A stretch of DNA of 64,000 bases from Streptomyces sp. NBC_00691. Lineage in GTDB: Bacteria > Actinomycetota > Actinomycetes > Streptomycetales > Streptomycetaceae. Position 1 is the stretch's first letter. Each line of letters starts with the position of its first letter. The notes below the pieces were generated by a model. The model made no database searches. It was not told the origin of the DNA and saw only the letters and a list, made by a program, of their open reading frames with translations. The stretch spans positions 4,070,501-4,134,500 of the forward strand of contig NZ_CP109007.1 in the NCBI RefSeq assembly GCF_036226665.1. Direction: 5' to 3'. Position numbers and translations under genes: made by a program. Shown here one piece after another: positions 42,519 through 50,177 of the stretch.

Positions 42519-44897
42519 TCAACGGTCCACTTTCTCACCCGGGCCCGACGGGTCGCCGCTTTCGGGCCCGGTGTCCGGTGTCGGGTCACTCGGCTGCTCG
42601 GGTTCGTCCACGTCGGGATCCCCCGGAGAAGCCTCCGGCTTCCGCGGCGTGTCCGCCTCGGGAGCCGTCCCGGCATCCGCCCCGGATTCCGGCCGCGGCT
42701 CCGTCTCCGCCGCTTCGGCCTCGGCCTTCCGCGCGGCCACCCGCTTGCGCTGGCTGTACATCCGCACGCCGGCCAGGACGAGGAGGAGGACTCCACCGGC
42801 GATCACGAGCATCACCGTGGCGGTGATCTCGGAGACCTTCACGGTGAACGTCATCGGCTGCCCGTAGGGCGTGCCGTCCTCGGTGTAGAGCTGGGCCGTC
42901 ATCGGCACCTGGCCGTTGACGGTGGCGGAGGCGGAGAACTTCACCGACTGGCTGTGGCCGCCGCTGATCCGCACGGGCAGCTCTTTGTACCGCTCGCCGC
43001 TCAGGTTGAGCCGGTTCTTGCTGCCGGAGGTGAGCCGCAGCACGAGATGGACGTCCTGCAGCAGCTTGTTCTGGACGGTCACGGGGATCGTCGCGCTACG
43101 GCCCGAGAGGGTGAGGTCGGACTTGTCGACCAGCTGAACCCCCTCGGTGAGCGTCTGCAGATACTCCAGGACGTTGATCCGGTAGAGCGCGGCGGCCCGG
43201 GCCTGCCCCCGCCACGAGGTCGACATCTCGCGGTTGATCGCGTTGCTGAACGGGGGCACGACGCGGTACTGGGCGGTGAGGATGACCTTGAAGTCGTCCA
43301 GCTCGTCGCGCGTGGTCTTCATGTCGCGGAAGGCCTGGACCGGAAGCTCGCGGTCGCGCAGCTTCTTCGGGTACCGGGAGCCGGGGGGCACCGCGGTGGA
43401 GGCGTCGGGGTCCGGCTTGGCCGCGGCGGCCGCCAGGAGGTCGCTGGGCTGGCTCCACCGCTTGGCGGCGAGCCCGCGCAGGGCGGTCGCCATGGTCTGC
43501 GCCTGGGCGACCGTCGGCACCCGCTGCGGGGCGACGACGATGCTGCGCTGGTCCTCCGGCTGCTCCAGGGTGACCGCGAGGGACTGGGCGAGGAACTCCT
43601 GGACCGCGAGGGTCGAGTTCTCCGTGCGGACCATGTCCCCCTCGAAGGCCGTGGACAGGAGCGCGTCGCTCACCACGGCGTTGGTGCCGTTGCTGAAGGG
43701 GCGGGCCGCGGTGGGCGTGTAGGGGAGGTCGTCGCGGACACTGTCGCTCCGTGCGATCACCTTGTCGGCACCGGCCGAGGTCGCCACCGCCACGATGGAC
43801 GGGTCGACAGCCCCGTCGACGGGCCAGGCGAAGTCGGTGGCGGGCTGGACGTGGAGGATGGTCTCGACCGTCGTCCCGGCGAGGGCGGTCGCCGACTGCA
43901 GGTGTCCCAGCGAGCCGGGGACGTCCTTGCCGCGGTGGGCGAGGGAGGCCAGGTCGGGGTCGGCGAAGGGCAGGGCGACGACCTTGTGGCCCTGGACGGC
44001 CTTCTCCAGCGAGTCCAGCCAGCGTTGGGCGACGGCCTGGTGCTTGCCGGGGACGCGGAGGGTGCCGTTCTTGACGCGGTAGCCGTTCGCCATGGCGTCG
44101 ACGGAGGCCAGGAGGTCCGGATCGACCACCCAGGTGACGGGGAGGTCCTTGCCCAGCGAGACGAGCTCGTCGAGCCGCCCGCCGGGCTTCAGCTCGGCCG
44201 CCAGGGTGTCGTCCTCGAACACCGGGGTCTGCTGGTCGTCCGTGGCCGTCTCGGCCGACACATGGGCCGAGGAGATCAGCGGCCAGAGGTACGTCAGCTG
44301 GGTCTTCTTCTCGGTGGGCTCGGGCTGGTACGGGACGAAGGTCCGCTCGATGCCGAGCACCCGGTCGTAGCGCTGGTCCGAGGTCTGCCCGGTGAGCGAG
44401 ACGCCCAGCTGGTAGACGCCCGCCTCGTCGAGGCCGAGGTCGGAGACCGGTACGGAGAGGGAGAAGTCCGCGCTGAGGCCGGCACCGAGTCGGGGGATCT
44501 TGACCTCGGGGGCGTCGGCGAGGGGGGCGGGGTCGCTGTAGCGCCGGTAACCCGTGCGACCCGCCACCTGCTCGATCTCGCTGCGGCTCGTCATCTGTGG
44601 CCCGACGCGCAGGTCCACGGTCGCGTCGGTCACCGTCTTCTTGCTCCGGTTGGTCACCGTGCCGGTGATGGTGACCGTGTCTCCCTCGACGGGCGCGCTC
44701 GGCGCCAGCGTGTCGAGAGACACATCGACGGTCTTCGAGCCGGTGGCGTCGTCCGCGGCGAATGCCGGGGTGGACGTGGCCGGGGCCTGGAGGAGACCGG
44801 CGAGGAGCGGCGCCCCGAAGGCGACGGTGATCGTGCGCCGCAGCCATCGGCGGGCAGGTGAGGGACCGGTTCCCTGGATGTCTGCCGCCTCGGCCAC
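42519..44897 (-). CDS. Large secreted membrane protein (DUF6049-like)
   Basis: The 792-aa protein starts at GTG 44897 (an AGGACGG site precedes it) and has a basic Arg-rich start and signal sequence ending TPAFAADDA. The mature part begins with a beta-sandwich domain of CARDB-like type (VSLDTLAPSAPVEGDTVTITGTVTNRSKKTV), followed by a long central alpha/beta domain and further beta repeats. One membrane helix (about 708-728) is followed by a basic RKRVAARK segment and an acidic cytoplasmic tail. It stands upstream of murJ, so it may act in envelope assembly. I recall the family as DUF6049. Function is not established. Confidence 0.8.
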   Translation of the reverse strand: MAEAADIQGTGPSPARRWLRRTITVAFGAPLLAGLLQAPATSTPAFAADDATGSKTVDVSLDTLAPSAPVEGDTVTITGTVTNRSKKTVTDATVDLRVGPQMTSRSEIEQVAGRTGYRRYSDPAPLADAPEVKIPRLGAGLSADFSLSVPVSDLGLDEAGVYQLGVSLTGQTSDQRYDRVLGIERTFVPYQPEPTEKKTQLTYLWPLISSAHVSAETATDDQQTPVFEDDTLAAELKPGGRLDELVSLGKDLPVTWVVDPDLLASVDAMANGYRVKNGTLRVPGKHQAVAQRWLDSLEKAVQGHKVVALPFADPDLASLAHRGKDVPGSLGHLQSATALAGTTVETILHVQPATDFAWPVDGAVDPSIVAVATSAGADKVIARSDSVRDDLPYTPTAARPFSNGTNAVVSDALLSTAFEGDMVRTENSTLAVQEFLAQSLAVTLEQPEDQRSIVVAPQRVPTVAQAQTMATALRGLAAKRWSQPSDLLAAAAAKPDPDASTAVPPGSRYPKKLRDRELPVQAFRDMKTTRDELDDFKVILTAQYRVVPPFSNAINREMSTSWRGQARAAALYRINVLEYLQTLTEGVQLVDKSDLTLSGRSATIPVTVQNKLLQDVHLVLRLTSGSKNRLNLSGERYKELPVRISGGHSQSVKFSASATVNGQVPMTAQLYTEDGTPYGQPMTFTVKVSEITATVMLVIAGGVLLLVLAGVRMYSQRKRVAARKAEAEAAETEPRPESGADAGTAPEADTPRKPEASPGDPDVDEPEQPSDPTPDTGPESGDPSGPGEKVDR

Positions 44898-45107
44898 GCG
44901 TTCGCCCGTCCTCGTCGTTGTCTCTGGTGTCAGTGGTGTGGATGGTTCCCGGTTGCTGTGTCCAGGCATGGTAACGAGGCACGCTGGGAGCAAGTGCCGG
45001 GGACTGCTCCAGGCGATCTTCGACAGGCTGCTCCGACGGCTCCCGGTGCACCGCCCACGGGAAAACGAGGACGTCGGCGGGGGCCGGGGCACGTACCCTT
45101 TTCTGTT

Positions 45108-46574
45108 GTGCCGAACGCCAACGAAGACACCCCGACTGCACTGAGCCAGGTGCAACGCCGCGCGGTCAGTGAACTGCTCCGTGTGTCCCCCGTCGCCGAC
45201 GATCTCGCCAGCCGTTTCCAGGAGGCCGGGTTCAGCCTCGCGCTGGTCGGTGGCTCGGTACGGGACGCGTTGCTCGGCCGGCTCGGGAACGACCTGGACT
45301 TCACCACCGACGCCCGCCCCGAGGACGTATTGAAGATCGTCCGTCCGTGGGCCGACGCGGTGTGGGAGGTCGGCATCGCCTTCGGGACCGTCGGCTGCCA
45401 GAAGGAGGCCCGCGTCGGAGACCTCGATCAGAGCTATCAGATCGAGGTCACCACGTACCGCTCCGAGGCGTACGACCGGACCTCGCGCAAGCCCGAGGTC
45501 TCCTACGGCGACTCCATCGACGAGGACCTCGTCCGGCGTGACTTCACCGTCAACGCCATGGCCGTGGCCCTCCCGGAGAAGGAGTTCATCGACCCGTACG
45601 GCGGCCTCGAGGACCTCGCCGCCCGGGTGCTGCGTACGCCGGGTACGCCGGAGGCGTCCTTCTCCGACGACCCGCTGCGCATGATGCGGGCCGCGCGCTT
45701 CGCCGCTCAGCTGGACTTCGAGGTGGCCCCCGAGGTCGTCACGGCGATGAAGGAGATGTCCGGTCGGATCGAGATCGTCTCGGCCGAGAGGGTCCGTGAG
45801 GAGTTCAACAAGCTGCTGCTCTCCTCCCACCCGAGGAAGGGCCTGGGACTGCTCGTGGACACGGGGCTCGCCGAGCATGTGCTCCCCGAGCTGCCGGCGC
45901 TGCGGCTGGAGAGTGATGAGCACCACCGGCACAAGGACGTCTACGAGCACTCGCTGACCGTGCTCGACCAGGCCATCGACCTGGAGGAGGACGGTCCCGA
46001 CCTGGTGCTGCGTATCGCGGCCCTGCTCCACGACATCGGCAAGCCGCGCACCCGTCGCTTCGAGAAGGACGGGCGGGTCTCCTTCCACCACCACGAGGTG
46101 GTGGGCGCGAAGATGACCAAGAAGCGCATGACGGCGCTCAAGTACTCCAACGAGATGATCAAGGACGTCTCGCGGCTCGTGGAACTGCATCTCCGCTTCC
46201 ACGGCTACGGGACGGGCGAGTGGACCGACTCGGCCGTCCGCCGCTACGTCCGTGACGCCGGACCGATGCTCTCGCGTCTGCACAAGCTGACCCGCTCGGA
46301 CTGCACCACCCGCAACAAGCGCAAGGCGGGCGCCCTCTCCCGCGCCTACGACGGCCTGGAGGACCGCATCGCCCAGCTCCAGGAGCAGGAGGAGCTCGAC
46401 GCGATCCGTCCCGACCTCGACGGCAACCAGATCCAGGAAGTCCTGGGCATCGGCCCCGGCCCCGCCATCGGGCAGGCGTACAAGTTCCTGCTGGAGCTCC
46501 GGCTGGAGAACGGACCGATGGAGTACGACCAGGCCGTGGCCGCGCTCAAGGAGTGGTGGGCCGCGCAGGGCTGA
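45108..46574 (+). CDS. cca: CCA-adding tRNA nucleotidyltransferase with HD domain
   Basis: A 488-aa enzyme that adds or repairs the 3' CCA end of tRNAs, which matters here because both tRNA genes in the window lack encoded CCA. Start GTG 45108 gives the N-terminus MPNANEDTP. The class II nucleotidyltransferase motif is GGSVRDALLGR followed by Asp62 and Asp64 (NDLDFTTDAR). The base-recognition region has RRDFTVNAMA. A C-terminal HD phosphohydrolase domain carries LLHDIGKPRTR. Its start is divergent from the large secreted gene with 210 bp between them. Confidence 0.96.
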   Translation: MPNANEDTPTALSQVQRRAVSELLRVSPVADDLASRFQEAGFSLALVGGSVRDALLGRLGNDLDFTTDARPEDVLKIVRPWADAVWEVGIAFGTVGCQKEARVGDLDQSYQIEVTTYRSEAYDRTSRKPEVSYGDSIDEDLVRRDFTVNAMAVALPEKEFIDPYGGLEDLAARVLRTPGTPEASFSDDPLRMMRAARFAAQLDFEVAPEVVTAMKEMSGRIEIVSAERVREEFNKLLLSSHPRKGLGLLVDTGLAEHVLPELPALRLESDEHHRHKDVYEHSLTVLDQAIDLEEDGPDLVLRIAALLHDIGKPRTRRFEKDGRVSFHHHEVVGAKMTKKRMTALKYSNEMIKDVSRLVELHLRFHGYGTGEWTDSAVRRYVRDAGPMLSRLHKLTRSDCTTRNKRKAGALSRAYDGLEDRIAQLQEQEELDAIRPDLDGNQIQEVLGIGPGPAIGQAYKFLLELRLENGPMEYDQAVAALKEWWAAQG

Positions 46575-46595
46575 GACTGGTCCGCGAAGGGTGAT

Positions 46596-46609
46596 GTTTC
46601 ACGTGAAAC
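46596..46609. other. parS: parS site 6
   Basis: Perfect GTTTCACGTGAAAC 22 bp after the cca stop, between convergent cca and MFS genes. Confidence 0.95.
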
Positions 46610-46639
46610 GTCGCCCGCGCGAGCGTCGAGAGGGGTGGT

Positions 46640-46653
46640 GTTTCACGTGAAAC
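46640..46653. other. parS: parS site 7
   Basis: Perfect GTTTCACGTGAAAC 30 bp after parS site 6, one base before the MFS stop codon. Confidence 0.95.
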
Positions 46654-46654
46654 A

Positions 46655-47914
46655 TCACCCCTCCGTGCGTTCCCCTCGCAGGGCCAGCGCGATCCCCGCG
46701 TAGAGCACGGCCACCAGCACGACCAGCAGCGCGGAGCGGCCGTCGGGCGGCAGCATCAGCGCCGCGACTCCCGCCGCGGCCACGAAGGCCACGTTGAACA
46801 GCACGTCGTACAGGGCGAAGACCCGCCCTCGGTAGGCGTCGTCCACGGAAGTCTGCACGACCGTGTCCGTCGCGATCTTGGATCCCTGGGTGGTGAGCCC
46901 GAGGACGAAGGCGGCGGCGAAGAAGGGCAGCGGGGCGAAGGTCAGGCCCAGAACCGGTTCGAGCACGGCAGCCGTTGCCGCGCACACCGTCATCCAGCCG
47001 AAGGGCCCGAGCCGCCCCACCGCCCACGGGGAGAGCAGTGCCGCCGCGAAGAATCCCGCGCCCGAGGTGCCGACGGCGATTCCGAGGAGCCCGAGGCCTT
47101 CGGACTCCGTGGAGCTCCACTCGTAGCGGCAGAGCATGAGCACAGTGACGAGCAGGGCGCCGTAACAGAAGCGCATGAGACCCACCGCGGCGAGGGCGCG
47201 GGCGGCAGGTCGTCGCTCGGAGAGGTGCCGTAGTCCCTCGCCCAGCCCCCGGGCCGTGGAGGCCAGGGCGGTACTGAGCCGCTGGGGCACGAGGGTCGGA
47301 TCGGGGCCGAGGAGTTCCCGGGACATCCGGAGCGAGGCGAGGGCCGCGCAGAGGTAGAGGACGGCGCCGAAGGCCACCACGGCCGCGTCGGACTTGTCGG
47401 CGATCAGCTGGATGCCGAACGCGAGTCCGCCGCCCGCGGTCGCGGCGAGGGTGCCGGCGGTGGGGGAGAGCGAGTTCGCCACCACCAGCCGTTCGGCGTC
47501 GACGACGCGCGGCAGGGAGGCCGAGAGGCCCGCGAGGACGAAGCGGTTGACGGCCGTGACGGAGAGCGCGGAGGCGTAGAAGAGCCACTCGGGGACCGAG
47601 GCGAGGACCAGTACGGCTGTCCCGCCGGCGAGGACGGCCCGCAGGAGGTTGCCGTACAGGAACACCTGGCGGCGCTGCCAGCGGTCGAGGAGCACGCCCG
47701 CGAAGGGCCCGACGAGCGAGTACGGCAGCAGGAGGACAGCCATGGCGGAGGCGATGGCGGCGGGAGAGGTCTGCTTCTCGGGGGAGAACACGACGTACGT
47801 GGCCAGCGCCACCTGGTAGACGCCGTCGGCGCACTGGGAGAGCAGCCGGACGGCGAGCAGGCGGCGGAAGTTCGTCAGGCGCAGGAGTACGCGCAGATCA
47901 CGTACGACGGACAT
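46655..47914 (-). CDS. MFS transporter
   Basis: A major facilitator with 12 membrane helices in about 419 aa. The loop between helices 2 and 3 carries GVLLDRWQRRQV, the MFS family signature. I take ATG 47914 (MSVVRDLRVLL) as the start, because the upstream ATG at 47977 lies inside the hairpin after ino1; a GTG at 47929 is also possible. No ribosome-binding site is strong. The substrate is unknown, and no linked enzyme or regulator is apparent. It converges with cca. Confidence 0.85.
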   Translation of the reverse strand: MSVVRDLRVLLRLTNFRRLLAVRLLSQCADGVYQVALATYVVFSPEKQTSPAAIASAMAVLLLPYSLVGPFAGVLLDRWQRRQVFLYGNLLRAVLAGGTAVLVLASVPEWLFYASALSVTAVNRFVLAGLSASLPRVVDAERLVVANSLSPTAGTLAATAGGGLAFGIQLIADKSDAAVVAFGAVLYLCAALASLRMSRELLGPDPTLVPQRLSTALASTARGLGEGLRHLSERRPAARALAAVGLMRFCYGALLVTVLMLCRYEWSSTESEGLGLLGIAVGTSGAGFFAAALLSPWAVGRLGPFGWMTVCAATAAVLEPVLGLTFAPLPFFAAAFVLGLTTQGSKIATDTVVQTSVDDAYRGRVFALYDVLFNVAFVAAAGVAALMLPPDGRSALLVVLVAVLYAGIALALRGERTEG

Positions 47915-47936
47915 GGCAGCAAGACTCACATACGAA

Positions 47937-47968
47937 GAGGGCCCCCGGGCAGTGCCGCGGGGACCCTC
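47937..47968 (-). terminator. Hairpin after inositol-phosphate synthase gene
   Basis: An imperfect GC-rich inverted repeat (GAGGG...CCCTC, 47937-47950 with 47954-47968) lies 22 bp past the ino1 stop. It is likely a terminator before the MFS gene. Confidence 0.6.
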
Positions 47969-47989
47969 GATCGACAAGCGTGCGGCGCT

Positions 47990-49072
47990 TTAGCGCTCGA
48001 CCTCACCCTTGATGAACTTCTCGACGTTGGCCAGGGCCTCGTCGTCGAAGTACTGCACCGGCGGGCTCTTCATGAAGTAGCTCGACGCGGAGAGGATGGG
48101 ACCGCCGATGCCGCGGTCCTTGGCGATCTTCGCGGCGCGCAGGGCGTCGATGATGACACCCGCGGAGTTCGGGGAGTCCCACACCTCGAGCTTGTACTCG
48201 AGGTTCAGCGGAACGTCGCCGAAGGCGCGGCCCTCGAGGCGCACGTACGCCCACTTGCGGTCGTCCAGCCAGGCCACGTAGTCCGAGGGACCGATGTGGA
48301 CGTTCTTCTCGCCCAGCTCGCGGTCGGGGATCTGCGAGGTGACGGCCTGCGTCTTCGAGATCTTCTTGGACTCGAGGCGGTCGCGCTCGAGCATGTTCTT
48401 GAAGTCCATGTTGCCGCCGACGTTGAGCTGCATCGTGCGCTCAAGACGGACACCGCGGTCCTCGAACAGCTTCGCCATCACGCGGTGCGTGATGGTGGCG
48501 CCGACCTGCGACTTGATGTCGTCGCCGACGATCGGGACGCCCGCCTCGGTGAACTTGTCAGCCCACTCCTTGGTGCCGGCGATGAAGACCGGAAGGGCGT
48601 TGACGAAGGCGACCTTGGCGTCGATGGCGGCCTGGGCATAGAACTTCGCCGCGTCCTCGGAACCCACCGGCAGGTAGCAGATGAGAACGTCGACCTGGCG
48701 GTCCTTGAGGATCTGGACGACGTCCACCGGCTCCTCGGCGGACTCCTCGATGGTCAGGCGGTAGTACTTGCCGAGACCGTCGAGCGTGTGACCGCGCTGG
48801 ACCGTGATGCCCTTGTTCGGGACGTCACAGATCTTGATGGTGTTGTTCTCGCTGGCGCCGATGGCGTCCGAGAGGTCGAGGCCGACCTTCTTCGCGTCGA
48901 CGTCGAAGGCGGCGACGAACTCGATGTCACGGACGTGGTAGTCGCCGAACTGGACGTGCATCAGGCCGGGGACCTTGGCCGCCGGGTCGGCGTCCTTGTA
49001 GTACTCGACGCCCTGAACCAGCGAGGCGGCGCAGTTGCCCACGCCGACGATGGCTACGCGAACCGAACCCAT
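47990..49072 (-). CDS. ino1: Inositol-3-phosphate synthase
   Basis: A 360-aa NAD-dependent enzyme making inositol 3-phosphate from glucose 6-phosphate, the first step to phosphatidylinositol and mycothiol. The N-terminal Rossmann motif VAIVGVGNCAASLVQG, NNTIKICD, LPVGSEDAAKFYAQA and the catalytic region GDDIKSQVGATITHR are all visible. It is the short actinobacterial form. It lies 48 bp downstream of a PadR gene on the same strand, which suggests joint transcription with that regulator. Confidence 0.96.
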   Translation of the reverse strand: MGSVRVAIVGVGNCAASLVQGVEYYKDADPAAKVPGLMHVQFGDYHVRDIEFVAAFDVDAKKVGLDLSDAIGASENNTIKICDVPNKGITVQRGHTLDGLGKYYRLTIEESAEEPVDVVQILKDRQVDVLICYLPVGSEDAAKFYAQAAIDAKVAFVNALPVFIAGTKEWADKFTEAGVPIVGDDIKSQVGATITHRVMAKLFEDRGVRLERTMQLNVGGNMDFKNMLERDRLESKKISKTQAVTSQIPDRELGEKNVHIGPSDYVAWLDDRKWAYVRLEGRAFGDVPLNLEYKLEVWDSPNSAGVIIDALRAAKIAKDRGIGGPILSASSYFMKSPPVQYFDDEALANVEKFIKGEVER

Positions 49073-49120
49073 TCCGGTTGCTCCCTGTGTGATCGTGGAA
49101 GCCCTGCTGTGCGCAGGGTT

Positions 49121-49801
49121 TCACTTGGTGGTGTCGTCGGACGGATCCGGCCGGGTACTGCCCCCGTGCCGGGGCAGGCCGCCCGTTTCTCCAGAATCGT
49201 TGTCGTGCAGAGCGGGGGCGTCGGGGCCGGATCGCTGATCCCGCCCTGCCCGCTCGCTCTCGATGAGCTCGTTCAGCCAGCGCACTTCGCGCTCCACGGA
49301 CTCCATACCGTGGCGCTGCAGCTCAAGCGTGTAGTCGTCGAGGCGCTCGCGGGTCCGGGCCAGGGAGGCGCGCATCTTCTCCAGACGCTCCTCCAGCCGG
49401 CTGCGGCGGCCTTCGAGGACCCGCATCCGCACCTCGCGTTCGGTCTGCCCGAAGAAGGCGAACCGTGCGGCGAAGTGCTCGTCCTCCCAGGCGTCCGGGC
49501 CGGTGTGGGACAGGAGCTCCTCGAAGTGCTCCTTACCCGCGGCCGTCAACCGGTAGACGATCTTGGCTCGGCGTCCTGCGAGTGAAGCGGCGAGGGCTTC
49601 CTCGGGAGCGCTGCCCGGTTCCTCGATCAACCAGCCGTTGGCGACCAGCGTCTTGAGGCAGGGATACAGCGTTCCGTAGCTGAAGGCCCGGAAGACGCCC
49701 AGCGAGGTGTTGAGGCGCTTCCGCAGCTCGTACCCGTGCATCGGAGCCTCGCGCAGCAGGCCGAGGACGGCGAACTCGAGGATGCCGGAGCGTCTGCTCA
49801 T
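49121..49801 (-). CDS. PadR-family transcriptional regulator
   Basis: A 226-aa regulator with a PadR winged helix (about 5-95: LEFAVLGLLREAPMHGYELRKRL, SYGTLYPCLKTLVANGW, IVYRLTAAGKEHFEELL) and a long helical C-terminal dimerisation domain (coiled, REVRMRVLEGRRSRLEERLEKMRASLARTRERL). An Asp/Ser/Gly-rich tail follows. A 31-bp palindrome lies 37 bp upstream of the start and is a likely autoregulatory operator. The ino1 gene follows 48 bp downstream. Confidence 0.92.
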   Translation of the reverse strand: MSRRSGILEFAVLGLLREAPMHGYELRKRLNTSLGVFRAFSYGTLYPCLKTLVANGWLIEEPGSAPEEALAASLAGRRAKIVYRLTAAGKEHFEELLSHTGPDAWEDEHFAARFAFFGQTEREVRMRVLEGRRSRLEERLEKMRASLARTRERLDDYTLELQRHGMESVEREVRWLNELIESERAGRDQRSGPDAPALHDNDSGETGGLPRHGGSTRPDPSDDTTK

Positions 49802-49838
49802 GTGCCGCCTCCTCCTCCGCCTTCGGGGTCCTTATGCC

Positions 49839-49869
49839 GTGCTGATGTATCGACTCGATACATCAGCAC
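49839..49869. promoter_or_regulatory. 31-bp palindrome, putative PadR operator
   Basis: Two 15-bp arms (49839-49853 with 49855-49869) are perfectly symmetric about one base. The core contains ATGTAT and ATACAT, like known PadR sites. It sits in the promoter of the padR gene, so autoregulation is likely. Confidence 0.85.
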
Positions 49870-50173
49870 GATAGAACGGCCCGGAGGTCCCGACAAGTGG
49901 GCCCGCCGTGACCGGCGTCACATCATCAATTCACAGTGTTCGACTTGCCTGATTTGGGGTGAACTCCGGTCCTCCGCGGGTTTTGGCCGTGCGTAGTCTG
50001 TGCGGCATGCAGAACACCGGGAACCGAGCGCTGTCGTGGGGCGTCAGTGCTCCGGGTGACCGGCTGCGACACGGAGGGGCCTCCGATGAGGTTCCGGCCG
50101 TGCGCATTTCGGGGGGACCGGAACTCAACTGCCGCTTCCAGGCGTTCACGCCTGCCCGAGGAGTAGTCGTTCG
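49870..50173. other. Upstream region of the bifunctional PBP gene
   Basis: About 300 bp of the divergent padR-PBP gap. The left part is AT-rich (for example TTCACAGTGTTCG), suggesting the promoter of the PBP gene. A small open frame (50007-50177) occupies the right part; see the separate entry. Confidence 0.5.
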
Positions 50174-50177
50174 ATGA
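50007..50177 (+). CDS. Possible 56-aa leader peptide coupled to PBP gene
   Basis: An ATG-initiated frame (MQNTGNRALSWG...) of 56 aa ends at TGA 50175-50177, overlapping the PBP ATG at 50174 in an ATGA arrangement. G/C at third positions is roughly 70%, lower than in the neighbours, and no clear ribosome-binding site precedes the start, so it may be chance. If translated it would couple to the PBP. No family is recognised. Confidence 0.3.
   Translation: MQNTGNRALSWGVSAPGDRLRHGGASDEVPAVRISGGPELNCRFQAFTPARGVVVR

Noticed and set aside
47915..47977. A longer N-terminus of the MFS transporter from ATG 47977
   Set aside because: This segment coincides with the terminator hairpin of ino1, and the extra residues are not membrane-like.
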